From contig NZ_QPQT01000003.1 in NCBI RefSeq assembly GCF_003605125.1, positions 124,001-188,000 on the forward strand: 64,000 nt of DNA. Direction: 5' to 3'. The position numbers and the translations under genes were made by a program. This document shows, one piece after another, positions 22,214-30,140 of the stretch. The notes below the pieces were generated by a model. The model did not search any database and was not told the DNA's origin. It saw only the letters and a list, made by a program, of their open reading frames with translations. Position 1 is the stretch's first letter. Every line of letters starts with the position of its first letter. The DNA comes from Shewanella algidipiscicola (GTDB lineage: Bacteria; Pseudomonadota; Gammaproteobacteria; Enterobacterales; Shewanellaceae).

Positions 22214-25200
22214 TTAAATTACTGCGTTGCCCCTTGTGTTACTGTGGCGGTTTATCATAAGCAACTGATACATGGTCGGTACCCACACTAACGATAATAG
22301 GGTCGTTAATAAGGTGCCACCGGCAATAGCAATCGCAAACGGGGGCCAAAAGCCGCCGCCCGCAATAATTAAGGGAATAAAGCCGCCTATGGTAGTAATA
22401 GTGGTTGAACCGATATGGCGGCCACAGCTACTGACCACCTTGATGATATCGCCGATGCTTTCATGGCGCTTATTGGGCATATCTTCTAGCTCAGCCAAAA
22501 TCACAATGGCCGCATTAATGGCCAGTCCCATGAGGCCTAAGAGGCCGATTATCACGGTAAAGCCAAACGGATAACCCAATAGATAGACCGCCAGTAATCC
22601 CAGCCCAGCAGACTGGGCCGCGCTAAATAAGATGATGGCGGTAAGCCTAAATGAATTAAATGACAGAACCACAGTGGCCAGCAATAGGGTGATCACCAAG
22701 AGGATACTCGACAACAGATTACCTACCGCTTCATTACGTTTGGCGCTTTCGCCGCCAACCTCAATCCGATAGCCTGCCGGCAATGGCAGCTGCGCAATGC
22801 GCTCCAGTGCTTGATTAAGCACAGTTTGCGGTAATATGCCGCTGACTATATAGGCTTCGATACTGTTGACGCGCTGACCGTCACGTCGGGTAATCGCGCC
22901 TAGACTGACATCGACACGACTGGTCGATAGCGCCGAGAGGGCGATGCTGTTACCACTGTGAGACAGTAAGGTGATTTCGGCTAACTTGTTTGGCTGCTCT
23001 CGAGTGGTTTGCTGGCTGCGCACTCTTATGGGCAGAGATTCGGTTTGTTCTAGTATGCTGCCGCCCACGATCCCGGAGGTGGCCATTTCAATTTGCTGGG
23101 CGATGTCGGTAAGCGTCAACCCACTCATCATGCTGGCATCTTCATCGACTTGAAACCACACCTTAGGCGCGCCTGCACTGAGCGTGGCGCGTGTGTGGAT
23201 CACATGCTCTGTGGTGATAAGCACCTTGCGCACCGCGTCACCCATTTCACGTAAGGTATCAAGGTTTGGACCGAAAATTCTTAGCTCAACGGGCGCGTTA
23301 AAGGGCGGACCTTGCTCCAGCTTCCTAACGATCACCTGCGCCTGTGGAAAGGCATTATCCAGCTGCTGCTGAAACGCAGGGATCAAGCGATTGGCCGTCG
23401 CGAAATCGGCCACTTTAACCATAGCCTGGGCATAGTTACTGGCCCCTTGTTGACGTTGCAGCAAGTTATAGTAGAAGGAGGGCGCGTTGGTGCCAATCAT
23501 CCAGTCGAGACGCAGGATCTCACCGCCTGCCCGTAGGGTTGTATCAATCTGTTTCACCACTGAGTGGGTGTGCTCAATACTCGATTGTGGTGGCAGGTAA
23601 ACCTCGATTTGAAACATATCGCGATCCGAGGGAGGAAAAAACTGCTCGGTCATCTGCCCAGCCGCCATGAAACCTGAGACGGGTAAAATGCCGATGATGA
23701 TCGCCGCCCATAATGGTCGTTGCAGTGCATGTTGCAAAGTGAAAGTGAATGCGCGGCTAAGGGCGGGAAAATCAATGCCCTTTTGATACCACTTGTTGGC
23801 GCTGGCTGTGGAGCCAAAACGACCCGCTAATCCGGCAATCAAGGTGTGGGATATTAAATAGGAACCCAGCAGGGCAAACATCACAGAAATGGCAATACCG
23901 CCGACAAACTCACCCGCCGCGCCAGGCATTAACACAATCGGTGCGAAGGCCAGCATAGTGGTGATGGTGGAGCCAGCGAGTGGCAACCATAAGTGTTTTA
24001 AGGTATCGCCCACGGCGGTGAGCCTGTTAAGACCTTGCTGGCGACGCTGCGCGATAGCATCGACAATCACAATGGCGTTATCCACCATGATCCCCAGCGC
24101 CACGACTAATCCAGTGACGGACATTTGGTGAATAGGTAAGCCAACGTATTTCATGCAGGCGAGGGTAAACAGGGCGGTGAGCGGTAAGGACAAGGAGACG
24201 ATCACCGCATTACGAAGCCCCAAGGTCAGCATCAACACCACTAAGATGATGATAAAACCTAATAGCAAGCTGCCGATTAAGTCACTGAGCCGCTCTGTGG
24301 TGTAGCCCTCTTGATCGAACAGCCATTGAATTTCAACGTTAGCCGATAGCTCAGTCTGCATCTGCTCAACCACAAGGTGTACTTGTTGTAACCACAGATC
24401 GACTCGGGTGGTATTAAGCATGCGAGCTGCCACCATGACCCCTTGTTGCTGCTCTATTAAGGCGATGCTGCTTTGGGGCGTTTTGGCTTGGCGGCTGATG
24501 TGAGCAACTTCGGCTAAGCGAATAATTTGGCCGTTAGCATCCACTTTTAACGGTACCTGTTTTATCCGCGTGACCGAGTCGAGTTCGCCAGACACTTCGA
24601 CTAGGGCGCGAAAACTGGCGTTATTAATTTCGCCAGCAGACACTTTGGCGTCGGCGTTCGTTAAAATCTGGGCGATAGCTGCTGGGCTCAGCCCGAGTTG
24701 ATTTACCTTATGGCCATCGAGTTGCACCAAAATTTCTTCGCTAGGTGCGCCATAAAGCTTGACGAAATCTGTGCCACTAATTAAGCGTAATTTATTCTGT
24801 AACTCTTTGGCATACCTATGGATAATGTCGAGTCTAGGGGCGGTATCGCCTTGCCATACTAGGCCTAAAATGGCGGTGTTGGCGTAGCCTAATTGATCGT
24901 CAAAGCGCGGGTTTTGCGCACTGGCAGGCAGCTGACTGTTAGCATCGCTGAGCAGATCGCGCGCGCGCGACCACACGGGTTCGGTATCGATGACATTGTC
25001 TTTGAGTTCAAGTTGGATAACCGAGATCCCGGGCCGCGAAGTCGATTGAATTAATTTAAGTTCTTCCAATCGACGTAGCTGATTTTCAAGCACTTCGGTC
25101 ACCAAGGCTTCGACGCGCTCTGCCGACGCACCAGGGTATGGCGTGACGATAGAGGCGAAGCGGTTAGTGATGTTGGGATCTTCCATGCGTGGCAGGCTGT

Positions 25201-25282
25201 TAATGGCACCGAACCCGGCTACTATCAATAGCGCGATCACCAAACTAGCTAGGCGACCATTTTCGACTATAGCTTTGATCAT
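22214..25282 (-). CDS. RND efflux transporter permease (AcrB family)
   Basis: A 1022-residue inner-membrane proton antiporter with the duplicated layout of the family: TM1, a large periplasmic loop, six TMs, a second loop and five TMs. The conserved VALGIMVDNAIVIVDAI carries the charge-relay Asp region of TM4. The N-terminal PRMEDP and PYPGASAERVE match the subgroup often found with stand-alone adaptors. It follows the adaptor gene by 3 bp. No outer-membrane TolC-type gene is adjacent, so a shared TolC is presumably used. Substrate unknown. Confidence 0.92.
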   Translation of the reverse strand: MIKAIVENGRLASLVIALLIVAGFGAINSLPRMEDPNITNRFASIVTPYPGASAERVEALVTEVLENQLRRLEELKLIQSTSRPGISVIQLELKDNVIDTEPVWSRARDLLSDANSQLPASAQNPRFDDQLGYANTAILGLVWQGDTAPRLDIIHRYAKELQNKLRLISGTDFVKLYGAPSEEILVQLDGHKVNQLGLSPAAIAQILTNADAKVSAGEINNASFRALVEVSGELDSVTRIKQVPLKVDANGQIIRLAEVAHISRQAKTPQSSIALIEQQQGVMVAARMLNTTRVDLWLQQVHLVVEQMQTELSANVEIQWLFDQEGYTTERLSDLIGSLLLGFIIILVVLMLTLGLRNAVIVSLSLPLTALFTLACMKYVGLPIHQMSVTGLVVALGIMVDNAIVIVDAIAQRRQQGLNRLTAVGDTLKHLWLPLAGSTITTMLAFAPIVLMPGAAGEFVGGIAISVMFALLGSYLISHTLIAGLAGRFGSTASANKWYQKGIDFPALSRAFTFTLQHALQRPLWAAIIIGILPVSGFMAAGQMTEQFFPPSDRDMFQIEVYLPPQSSIEHTHSVVKQIDTTLRAGGEILRLDWMIGTNAPSFYYNLLQRQQGASNYAQAMVKVADFATANRLIPAFQQQLDNAFPQAQVIVRKLEQGPPFNAPVELRIFGPNLDTLREMGDAVRKVLITTEHVIHTRATLSAGAPKVWFQVDEDASMMSGLTLTDIAQQIEMATSGIVGGSILEQTESLPIRVRSQQTTREQPNKLAEITLLSHSGNSIALSALSTSRVDVSLGAITRRDGQRVNSIEAYIVSGILPQTVLNQALERIAQLPLPAGYRIEVGGESAKRNEAVGNLLSSILLVITLLLATVVLSFNSFRLTAIILFSAAQSAGLGLLAVYLLGYPFGFTVIIGLLGLMGLAINAAIVILAELEDMPNKRHESIGDIIKVVSSCGRHIGSTTITTIGGFIPLIIAGGGFWPPFAIAIAGGTLLTTLLSLVWVPTMYQLLMINRHSNTRGNAVI

Positions 25283-25285
25283 CGT

Positions 25286-26398
25286 CTACCTCGGTGCCGG
25301 GACGGAGTGAAGAGTGACGATTTCATCGACGACGCGTTTATGCAACCCAGTGGTGACATAGCGTTCACCATGCTTAAGCGCGCCGGTGACAAAGGCGTGT
25401 TCGCCGCGAGTGTAGAGAATATCGACGTCTCGGCGTTCGATACGGTAGCGCTCTTGGGCCTCCGGTATTAACACATAGAGGTTCCACAGGCCACGCAGGC
25501 CGTCGGTCAGTGAGGTCAGCGGTATCCAAAATCCCGGCTGTTGGATCGTTTTTTCATAGTACAGATATGCCAGCTCACCATTTAATGCCGGTGCGTCACT
25601 GGGCAAGGTAAAGCGCACTGCGACGGTGCGAGTCACAGGGTTGACCTCGGCGCTGATCCCTGCAATTTGGGCGGTGTAACGCTGTTGATTTACCGATAAA
25701 GGTAGCGACTGGCCTGCTTGTAGTGTTTGGGCAATATTGACCGGAACACCAATAATGGCTTGTGGGTTACCTTGTTCTACAAGAGTAAATAGCGGCGAAC
25801 CTAGGGCGACTACTTCACCTAAGTTGTTATTTCGAATTGCAATGATGCCATCAAATGGTGCCACAAGTGTGGATTTGCTGATGCGCAGTTTATTGGCTTC
25901 AATGGCTGCGATTAGCCGTTGCCTGCCCGCCTGTAAGCTATTGAGTTGCCCTTTGAGTTCATCAAGTTGTTGCTCTGAAGCGAAGCCTTGCTGTTTAAGG
26001 AGCAAACTGCGCTCTAGGGTATTTTTAGCCAATTGTAGATCGGCACTGTTTTGTGCCAAATTGGCTTCAAATTCACGCTTTTCAGCCTCTAATAATGCAG
26101 TATCAAGACGGGCTAATACTTGCCCAGCAGCCACATTATCACCACTATCGACCGTCAGTTGTTTAATTTTTCCGGCGAGCTCAAAGCCGATACCTGTGGT
26201 GTTACCTGCACGAACGGTGCCTGTAAATTGTTGCTCAAACTGATAGCTTGGTGCTAACTCTAATAGAGCGGTTGCCACTTTAGGGGCTGCTTGCACGATA
26301 GTCGGCACTTCACTGGGTTGCTGGCACGCGCTACTAGTGACGGCTAACGCTAAAATGAGCAGTACGGTCGTTGACGTTGTGGCGCTAAATCGTTGCAT
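25286..26398 (-). CDS. RND efflux periplasmic adaptor (membrane fusion protein)
   Basis: A 370-residue adaptor that links the RND pump to an outer-membrane channel. The N-terminus is a lipoprotein signal ending in TSSAC. Next come a barrel-sandwich half (GNTTGIGFELAGKIKQL, VDSGDNVAAGQVLARLD), a coiled-coil hairpin (about residues 100-165) and the second half KSTLVAPFDGIIAIRNNNLG. It is the first gene of a two-gene operon divergent from a TetR regulator. Confidence 0.92.
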   Translation of the reverse strand: MQRFSATTSTTVLLILALAVTSSACQQPSEVPTIVQAAPKVATALLELAPSYQFEQQFTGTVRAGNTTGIGFELAGKIKQLTVDSGDNVAAGQVLARLDTALLEAEKREFEANLAQNSADLQLAKNTLERSLLLKQQGFASEQQLDELKGQLNSLQAGRQRLIAAIEANKLRISKSTLVAPFDGIIAIRNNNLGEVVALGSPLFTLVEQGNPQAIIGVPVNIAQTLQAGQSLPLSVNQQRYTAQIAGISAEVNPVTRTVAVRFTLPSDAPALNGELAYLYYEKTIQQPGFWIPLTSLTDGLRGLWNLYVLIPEAQERYRIERRDVDILYTRGEHAFVTGALKHGERYVTTGLHKRVVDEIVTLHSVPAPR

Positions 26399-26469
26399 TA
26401 TGAGTGGGCTCTCTCTTTGGTTAATGTTAGGTAGCGATTACGTTAAGGAAATGCTAGTCTAATTTGTGT

Positions 26470-26493
26470 AAACTAGACTGTCTAGTCTAGTTT
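26470..26493. promoter_or_regulatory. Palindromic operator of the efflux/TetR intergenic region
   Basis: AAACTAGAC and its exact complement GTCTAGTTT are separated by 6 nt, in the 160-bp gap between the divergent adaptor and TetR genes. Length and placement suit binding by a TetR-family dimer, so autoregulation and repression of the pump are likely. Confidence 0.75.
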
Positions 26494-26558
26494 GCGGTGA
26501 GTTAAAAAATAGTTAAGTATTCAATTGATTAATCTGTTCAATATTCTCTGGAGAATTA

Positions 26559-27176
26559 ATGGCGCATTCATCGGTCAGTCGTAGCGAACAAAAACGTGAA
26601 CAAATATTGGCAGCGGCTATTGAGCTGTTCTGTGGGCAAGGGTTTCCCCATACCAGTATGGATGAGGTAGCTAAGAAAGCCGGGGTCTCTAAGCAAACGG
26701 TTTACGCTCATTTTGGTAGTAAAGATGAGCTCTTTGTGGCGGCGATAGAGTCTAAGTGTGTGGTACACCAAGTCACCGAATCACTCTTCTCTTCACCCGA
26801 AAAGCCAGAGCAGGCATTGCTGCAATTTGGCTATTACTTCAGTGATATGGTGCTGTCCGCCGAGGCCATTGATGTGTTTAAGGCTTGTGTGGCACAAGCC
26901 GACACCCATCCAGACATTTCAGCCTTGTATTTTAGTGCCGGCCCTGAGCACCTTATTGTCTTGTTAGAGAGCTATTTTATTGAAGTACAACGAGTTGGCC
27001 ATTATCAGTTTGGTGATGCTCGTGATGCGGCAGTGCGTTTATGCCTTATGTTATTTGGTGAGATGCGCCTAAAGTTAGAGTTAGGATTGGCGGTAGAGGA
27101 TATCGTGCCCCATCGCCTGCAGTATATTAAAGAGACGATAGAGATGTTTTTGCGAGCCTACCGTAGTGAAATTTGA
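26559..27176 (+). CDS. TetR/AcrR-family transcriptional regulator
   Basis: A 205-residue repressor. The N-terminal helix-turn-helix reads TSMDEVAKKAGVSKQTVYAH followed by FGSKDELF, the most conserved part of the family. The C-terminal ligand domain (about residues 75-200) resembles the AcrR-type C-terminal region. A CTGGAG ribosome-binding site precedes the ATG. Divergence from the pump genes and the shared palindrome suggest that it controls them. Confidence 0.9.
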   Translation: MAHSSVSRSEQKREQILAAAIELFCGQGFPHTSMDEVAKKAGVSKQTVYAHFGSKDELFVAAIESKCVVHQVTESLFSSPEKPEQALLQFGYYFSDMVLSAEAIDVFKACVAQADTHPDISALYFSAGPEHLIVLLESYFIEVQRVGHYQFGDARDAAVRLCLMLFGEMRLKLELGLAVEDIVPHRLQYIKETIEMFLRAYRSEI

Positions 27177-27542
27177 GCGTAGATAAACCATAAACAGCAA
27201 GATCACGGCGAAATAGCTCACGTTTGTTGAGCTATAATCTGGGCGCGGATGATCGGTTTACTGCGCAGATGCGTAATGCTAACGCTTTACCTGTATACAG
27301 CGTCTCATTACAACACAGAGTCTATTAAACAGAATGAATGGCCTTGGGCGGTGAGTAATCTCAGTTGACCTGTATCTGCTGCAGGTCAACGTTAGTCTTA
27401 ATCGTTTGGTGTGATGGTAAGCAATAGTGCGCTCAATATCAGCAACAACTGTTGTTAAGGGATCAACTTATTGCTGCAGTGAGCTTTATCCTGTTTGGTC
27501 ACGATCATCCATATATTGGTATATTGCTGCGATGGAGTTTGC
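27177..27542 (+). other. Non-coding gap with a 9-bp inverted repeat
   Basis: No gene is seen. GTTGACCTG at 27363-27371 and CAGGTCAAC at 27381-27389 form a perfect hairpin with a 9-nt loop and no T-run after it; it could be an operator or an RNA structure ahead of the outer-membrane protein gene. Confidence 0.45.
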
Positions 27543-28454
27543 ATGATTTTTTATAACAACAGCCGTTTTTCTCGTCTATCGATCTCATTACTATTTGGGG
27601 CGGTTGCCACCCTAGGGGCTAGTGCGCCTGCTGTGGCCAAACCATACTCGCCGCTTACGTTAAGCGTGTCTCGTATTGCGACCTTTGATGCTGAGGTGAA
27701 TAACACCGGCTATGAGGTACAGCGAGATACCTGGTTGTTTGGTGTTAAGAGCGATATACCACTTAACCAGCAGTGGTCTATCAGTTTAAATGCCAACTAT
27801 GACAAGTTAGATTTTGACTGGTCTGGCAGAGGAGCGGGATTAATGGCGGGCCAGCTGTCCCCTTGGTCATCAGTTGACCGTTACAGTGCCGGTGTGGGGC
27901 TGAGTTATCGACCTAATCAGCGCTGGATGTTCCTGTTTGCGCCTAAGATCCAATACGCTTACACAGAGGATGCCTCGCGATCAAATGCACAAAGCTATGG
28001 TGTGGTCGCCTCAGGTATGTACCGATTCAATAATGGCAATATGTTGGGGCTTGGTGTCGCTTATTTAAACGATATTTCAGAGGTTAGAACCGTGCCTTAT
28101 TTGGCGGTTAACTGGCAAATTAGTGACAGACTCAAGTTGGGCAATCCATTTTCGGCTGGTTTTAGTGGTCCAGCAGGTTTGGAGCTGAGTTATAAGCTGT
28201 CTGATGATATCGATGCGGGAGTTGGTGCATCGAAGCGTACTCAACGATTTTTAGTTAAAGATGATAATGTGGCCGTCGAAATCGACGAGTGGGCGAGCTT
28301 TGTGCGTGCTGGCTGGGTGGTGAATGAGTCATTATCGCTCAACGGTTATATAGGTTATTACTTTAATGGTGAAATGGAGCTGAGTGACCCCAATCATACC
28401 GATACCCTAGATAATCAACTCGCTATGGCATTTGCAGCGCAATATAAGTTCTAA
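27543..28454 (+). CDS. Outer-membrane beta-barrel protein, DUF6268-like
   Basis: A 303-residue exported protein. The ATG at 27543 has GGAG 5 nt before it; the frame is open further upstream without support. A signal peptide ends in a region like SAPAVAKP. The mature part is a run of alternating beta-strands with aromatic girdles (RWMFLFAPKIQYAYTED, YKLSDDIDAGVGASK) and ends in AAQYKF, a classic terminal Phe. It resembles DUF6268-type barrels found in marine Gammaproteobacteria. Function unknown. Confidence 0.75.
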   Translation: MIFYNNSRFSRLSISLLFGAVATLGASAPAVAKPYSPLTLSVSRIATFDAEVNNTGYEVQRDTWLFGVKSDIPLNQQWSISLNANYDKLDFDWSGRGAGLMAGQLSPWSSVDRYSAGVGLSYRPNQRWMFLFAPKIQYAYTEDASRSNAQSYGVVASGMYRFNNGNMLGLGVAYLNDISEVRTVPYLAVNWQISDRLKLGNPFSAGFSGPAGLELSYKLSDDIDAGVGASKRTQRFLVKDDNVAVEIDEWASFVRAGWVVNESLSLNGYIGYYFNGEMELSDPNHTDTLDNQLAMAFAAQYKF

Positions 28455-28579
28455 TATAAGCGCTTGTATAAGTTTCAATATGCGCTGTTCATATACGCAA
28501 GTTTGCGTTCAATATCTGAGTGAAATTTTAATGCGGGTTAGGCCGGGTCATTAAGGGCCCCAAAGAGAGACGGTTAAAT

Positions 28580-28611
28580 AAATGAGCCCAGCCAAGAGTG
28601 CTGGGCTCATT
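28580..28611 (+). terminator. Terminator hairpin downstream of the barrel protein gene
   Basis: AATGAGCCCAGC / GCTGGGCTCATT with a 7-nt loop, followed by GTTTATT. It lies about 125 nt after the stop. The remainder of 28455-28784 holds no supported gene. Confidence 0.7.
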
Positions 28612-28784
28612 GTTTATTAGGCTGTGTGATGTGTTGCATAAGAGTTCGTGATTCACATCAATAAGTAATGTTAATAAGCACCAACAACTCGCATCAACAA
28701 CTAAGAGCAATAATTCGCTCTATTCCAAAATAGCGCCAGATGGTGATGAGCGTTTATGTTAGCTCCGTTCCAATTGTTGGTACC

Positions 28785-29357
28785 TTATTGTCCCAGCATT
28801 GCCGCCTTTAGACTGCTTTGTGCTGGTGAGTCCCCAAGCCAAATATTAAGTAAGGCTTGTCTAAAATCTTCACCTTGAATATTTGCCTGTAATTGGTTGT
28901 TTTTATAGGCACTGACGCCAACGCCCTGAGTGGTCTCAAAGGTAAACTGATCGCCATCCACAATAGGCTCATTAAATAAGGCCATAAAGGTGTCGATGTG
29001 TTGCTTAATTGGAGCAACATGGCCTTGGGTGGCATCGTCAAACCCGGTGATAATGGCATCGCTCATTTTGTCTGAGGTGATCATCCCTGAGGTAATATTA
29101 AGCCGTATCACAGCCTTGGGGGCGTTGATAATGGCCTCAACGTCACTGCTTGGCTGCTGAAGGTAAAGACTGCCTACATACAAGTCCATAAAGAATTTAC
29201 TGCGCACGCCAGCGCCATTGAGTTGCAAGGTGTTGTCAGCTAATTGAATCGTTTCAGCCACTTCGACATCGGCGATCGTTTTGGCATTTGCCAGACTGGT
29301 CATCAGTAAAGGCAGCAATAGGGTTAAGGTGGTAATGGGTTTCATCGTCGGTCTCAT
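28785..29357 (-). CDS. Chalcone isomerase-like exported protein
   Basis: A 190-residue protein with a signal peptide (cleavage near LANA-KT) and the fold landmarks of the bacterial chalcone-isomerase-like family: LNGAGVRSKFFMDLYVGSLY near the N-terminus and a C-terminal segment like FRQALLNIWLGDSPAQSSLK. Bacterial members probably bind a lipid or other small ligand rather than catalyse flavonoid cyclisation. The ATG 12 nt downstream (29345) is an equally good start. It precedes no obvious partner. Confidence 0.8.
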   Translation of the reverse strand: MRPTMKPITTLTLLLPLLMTSLANAKTIADVEVAETIQLADNTLQLNGAGVRSKFFMDLYVGSLYLQQPSSDVEAIINAPKAVIRLNITSGMITSDKMSDAIITGFDDATQGHVAPIKQHIDTFMALFNEPIVDGDQFTFETTQGVGVSAYKNNQLQANIQGEDFRQALLNIWLGDSPAQSSLKAAMLGQ

Positions 29358-29410
29358 TTTTAGTTATTGGTTTGAGTCATGGGTGCCGTGGTGGCGATGA
29401 TGGGGCGAGG

Positions 29411-29890
29411 TTAACCTCGCTGACCCACTTGGTATTGGCCACTTTGATGAAATATCGCCGCTTGTTTTTTCTTTGGGGAGATCAGTAGTGGGCCGTCATC
29501 AAAAAACAGGAAACACTTCCAGTTGCGTACAAAAACATCCCATCGAGTTTCAATAACTTGATATTTTTCATAGCAAAAGTAGATTGGGGTGTCATTTTCC
29601 CAGTCAAAATGATGATGTAATATTTCGGGCAGTTCGGCCGCTTCGCTGTCCCATGCGCTTTGCCAATGGTCGGTTTCAAGCCAAGCATCGGCTTTGGCTG
29701 CCCAGTCGCCCTTGGTAAATTGCTCGGCGCGGCTGCTCTTGTTACTTATCCATTTATTCCACACCTCCATTGATGATTTTTGATCAAGGGGCTTAATCAA
29801 TGCCTTGTCATCATCAGTGACAGGAAGATCTTTGTGATTGAAGATCCATTTACGTTGGTATTGTTCGAGTGGAATATAAGTATGTGCCAC
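29411..29890 (-). CDS. DUF2947 family protein
   Basis: A 159-residue soluble protein, rich in Trp (WIFNHKDLPVTDDD, RWDVFVRNWKCFLFFDDGPL). The pattern matches what I know of DUF2947 proteins of Shewanella and Vibrio. No signal peptide, no membrane segment and no catalytic motif is evident. Function unknown. It is an isolated minus-strand gene ahead of the MITE. Confidence 0.65.
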   Translation of the reverse strand: MAHTYIPLEQYQRKWIFNHKDLPVTDDDKALIKPLDQKSSMEVWNKWISNKSSRAEQFTKGDWAAKADAWLETDHWQSAWDSEAAELPEILHHHFDWENDTPIYFCYEKYQVIETRWDVFVRNWKCFLFFDDGPLLISPKKKQAAIFHQSGQYQVGQRG

Positions 29891-29997
29891 AGAGCCTCGC
29901 TATCGAAATTGGGTGAGATATGCAAAGGCGTATTATACGGTTTGAATGCGAGCAAGGGAAAGGGCGCCAGCGGATAAATCTTTGCGATGACGCCCTA

Positions 29998-30134
29998 GGG
30001 CCTGTTGATCTTTGCTGGTCATTTCTACTGCGTTCTCAGCTTTTTATGTAGAATCACTACACCACAAAGCTTCTGCCTTGTATAAAATACCCAACAATTC
30101 GCTGCCAAAACAACCTTGAAAGATCAACAGGCCC
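29998..30134. mobile_element. MITE with 16-bp perfect terminal inverted repeats
   Basis: GGGCCTGTTGATCTTT at the left end and its exact complement at the right end bound 137 bp with no open frame. TA flanks both ends (left ...CCTA, right TATC...), suggesting a TA target duplication. It lies 6 bp beyond the stop codon of the large Maf gene. A degenerate relative occurs at 5448-5574. The parent transposon is not in this window. Confidence 0.8.
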
Positions 30135-30140
30135 TATCGC

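Noticed and set aside
22079..22291. Plus-strand frame overlapping the end of the RND gene
   Set aside because: Half of it is antisense to conserved RND sequence; no start signal and no family resemblance.
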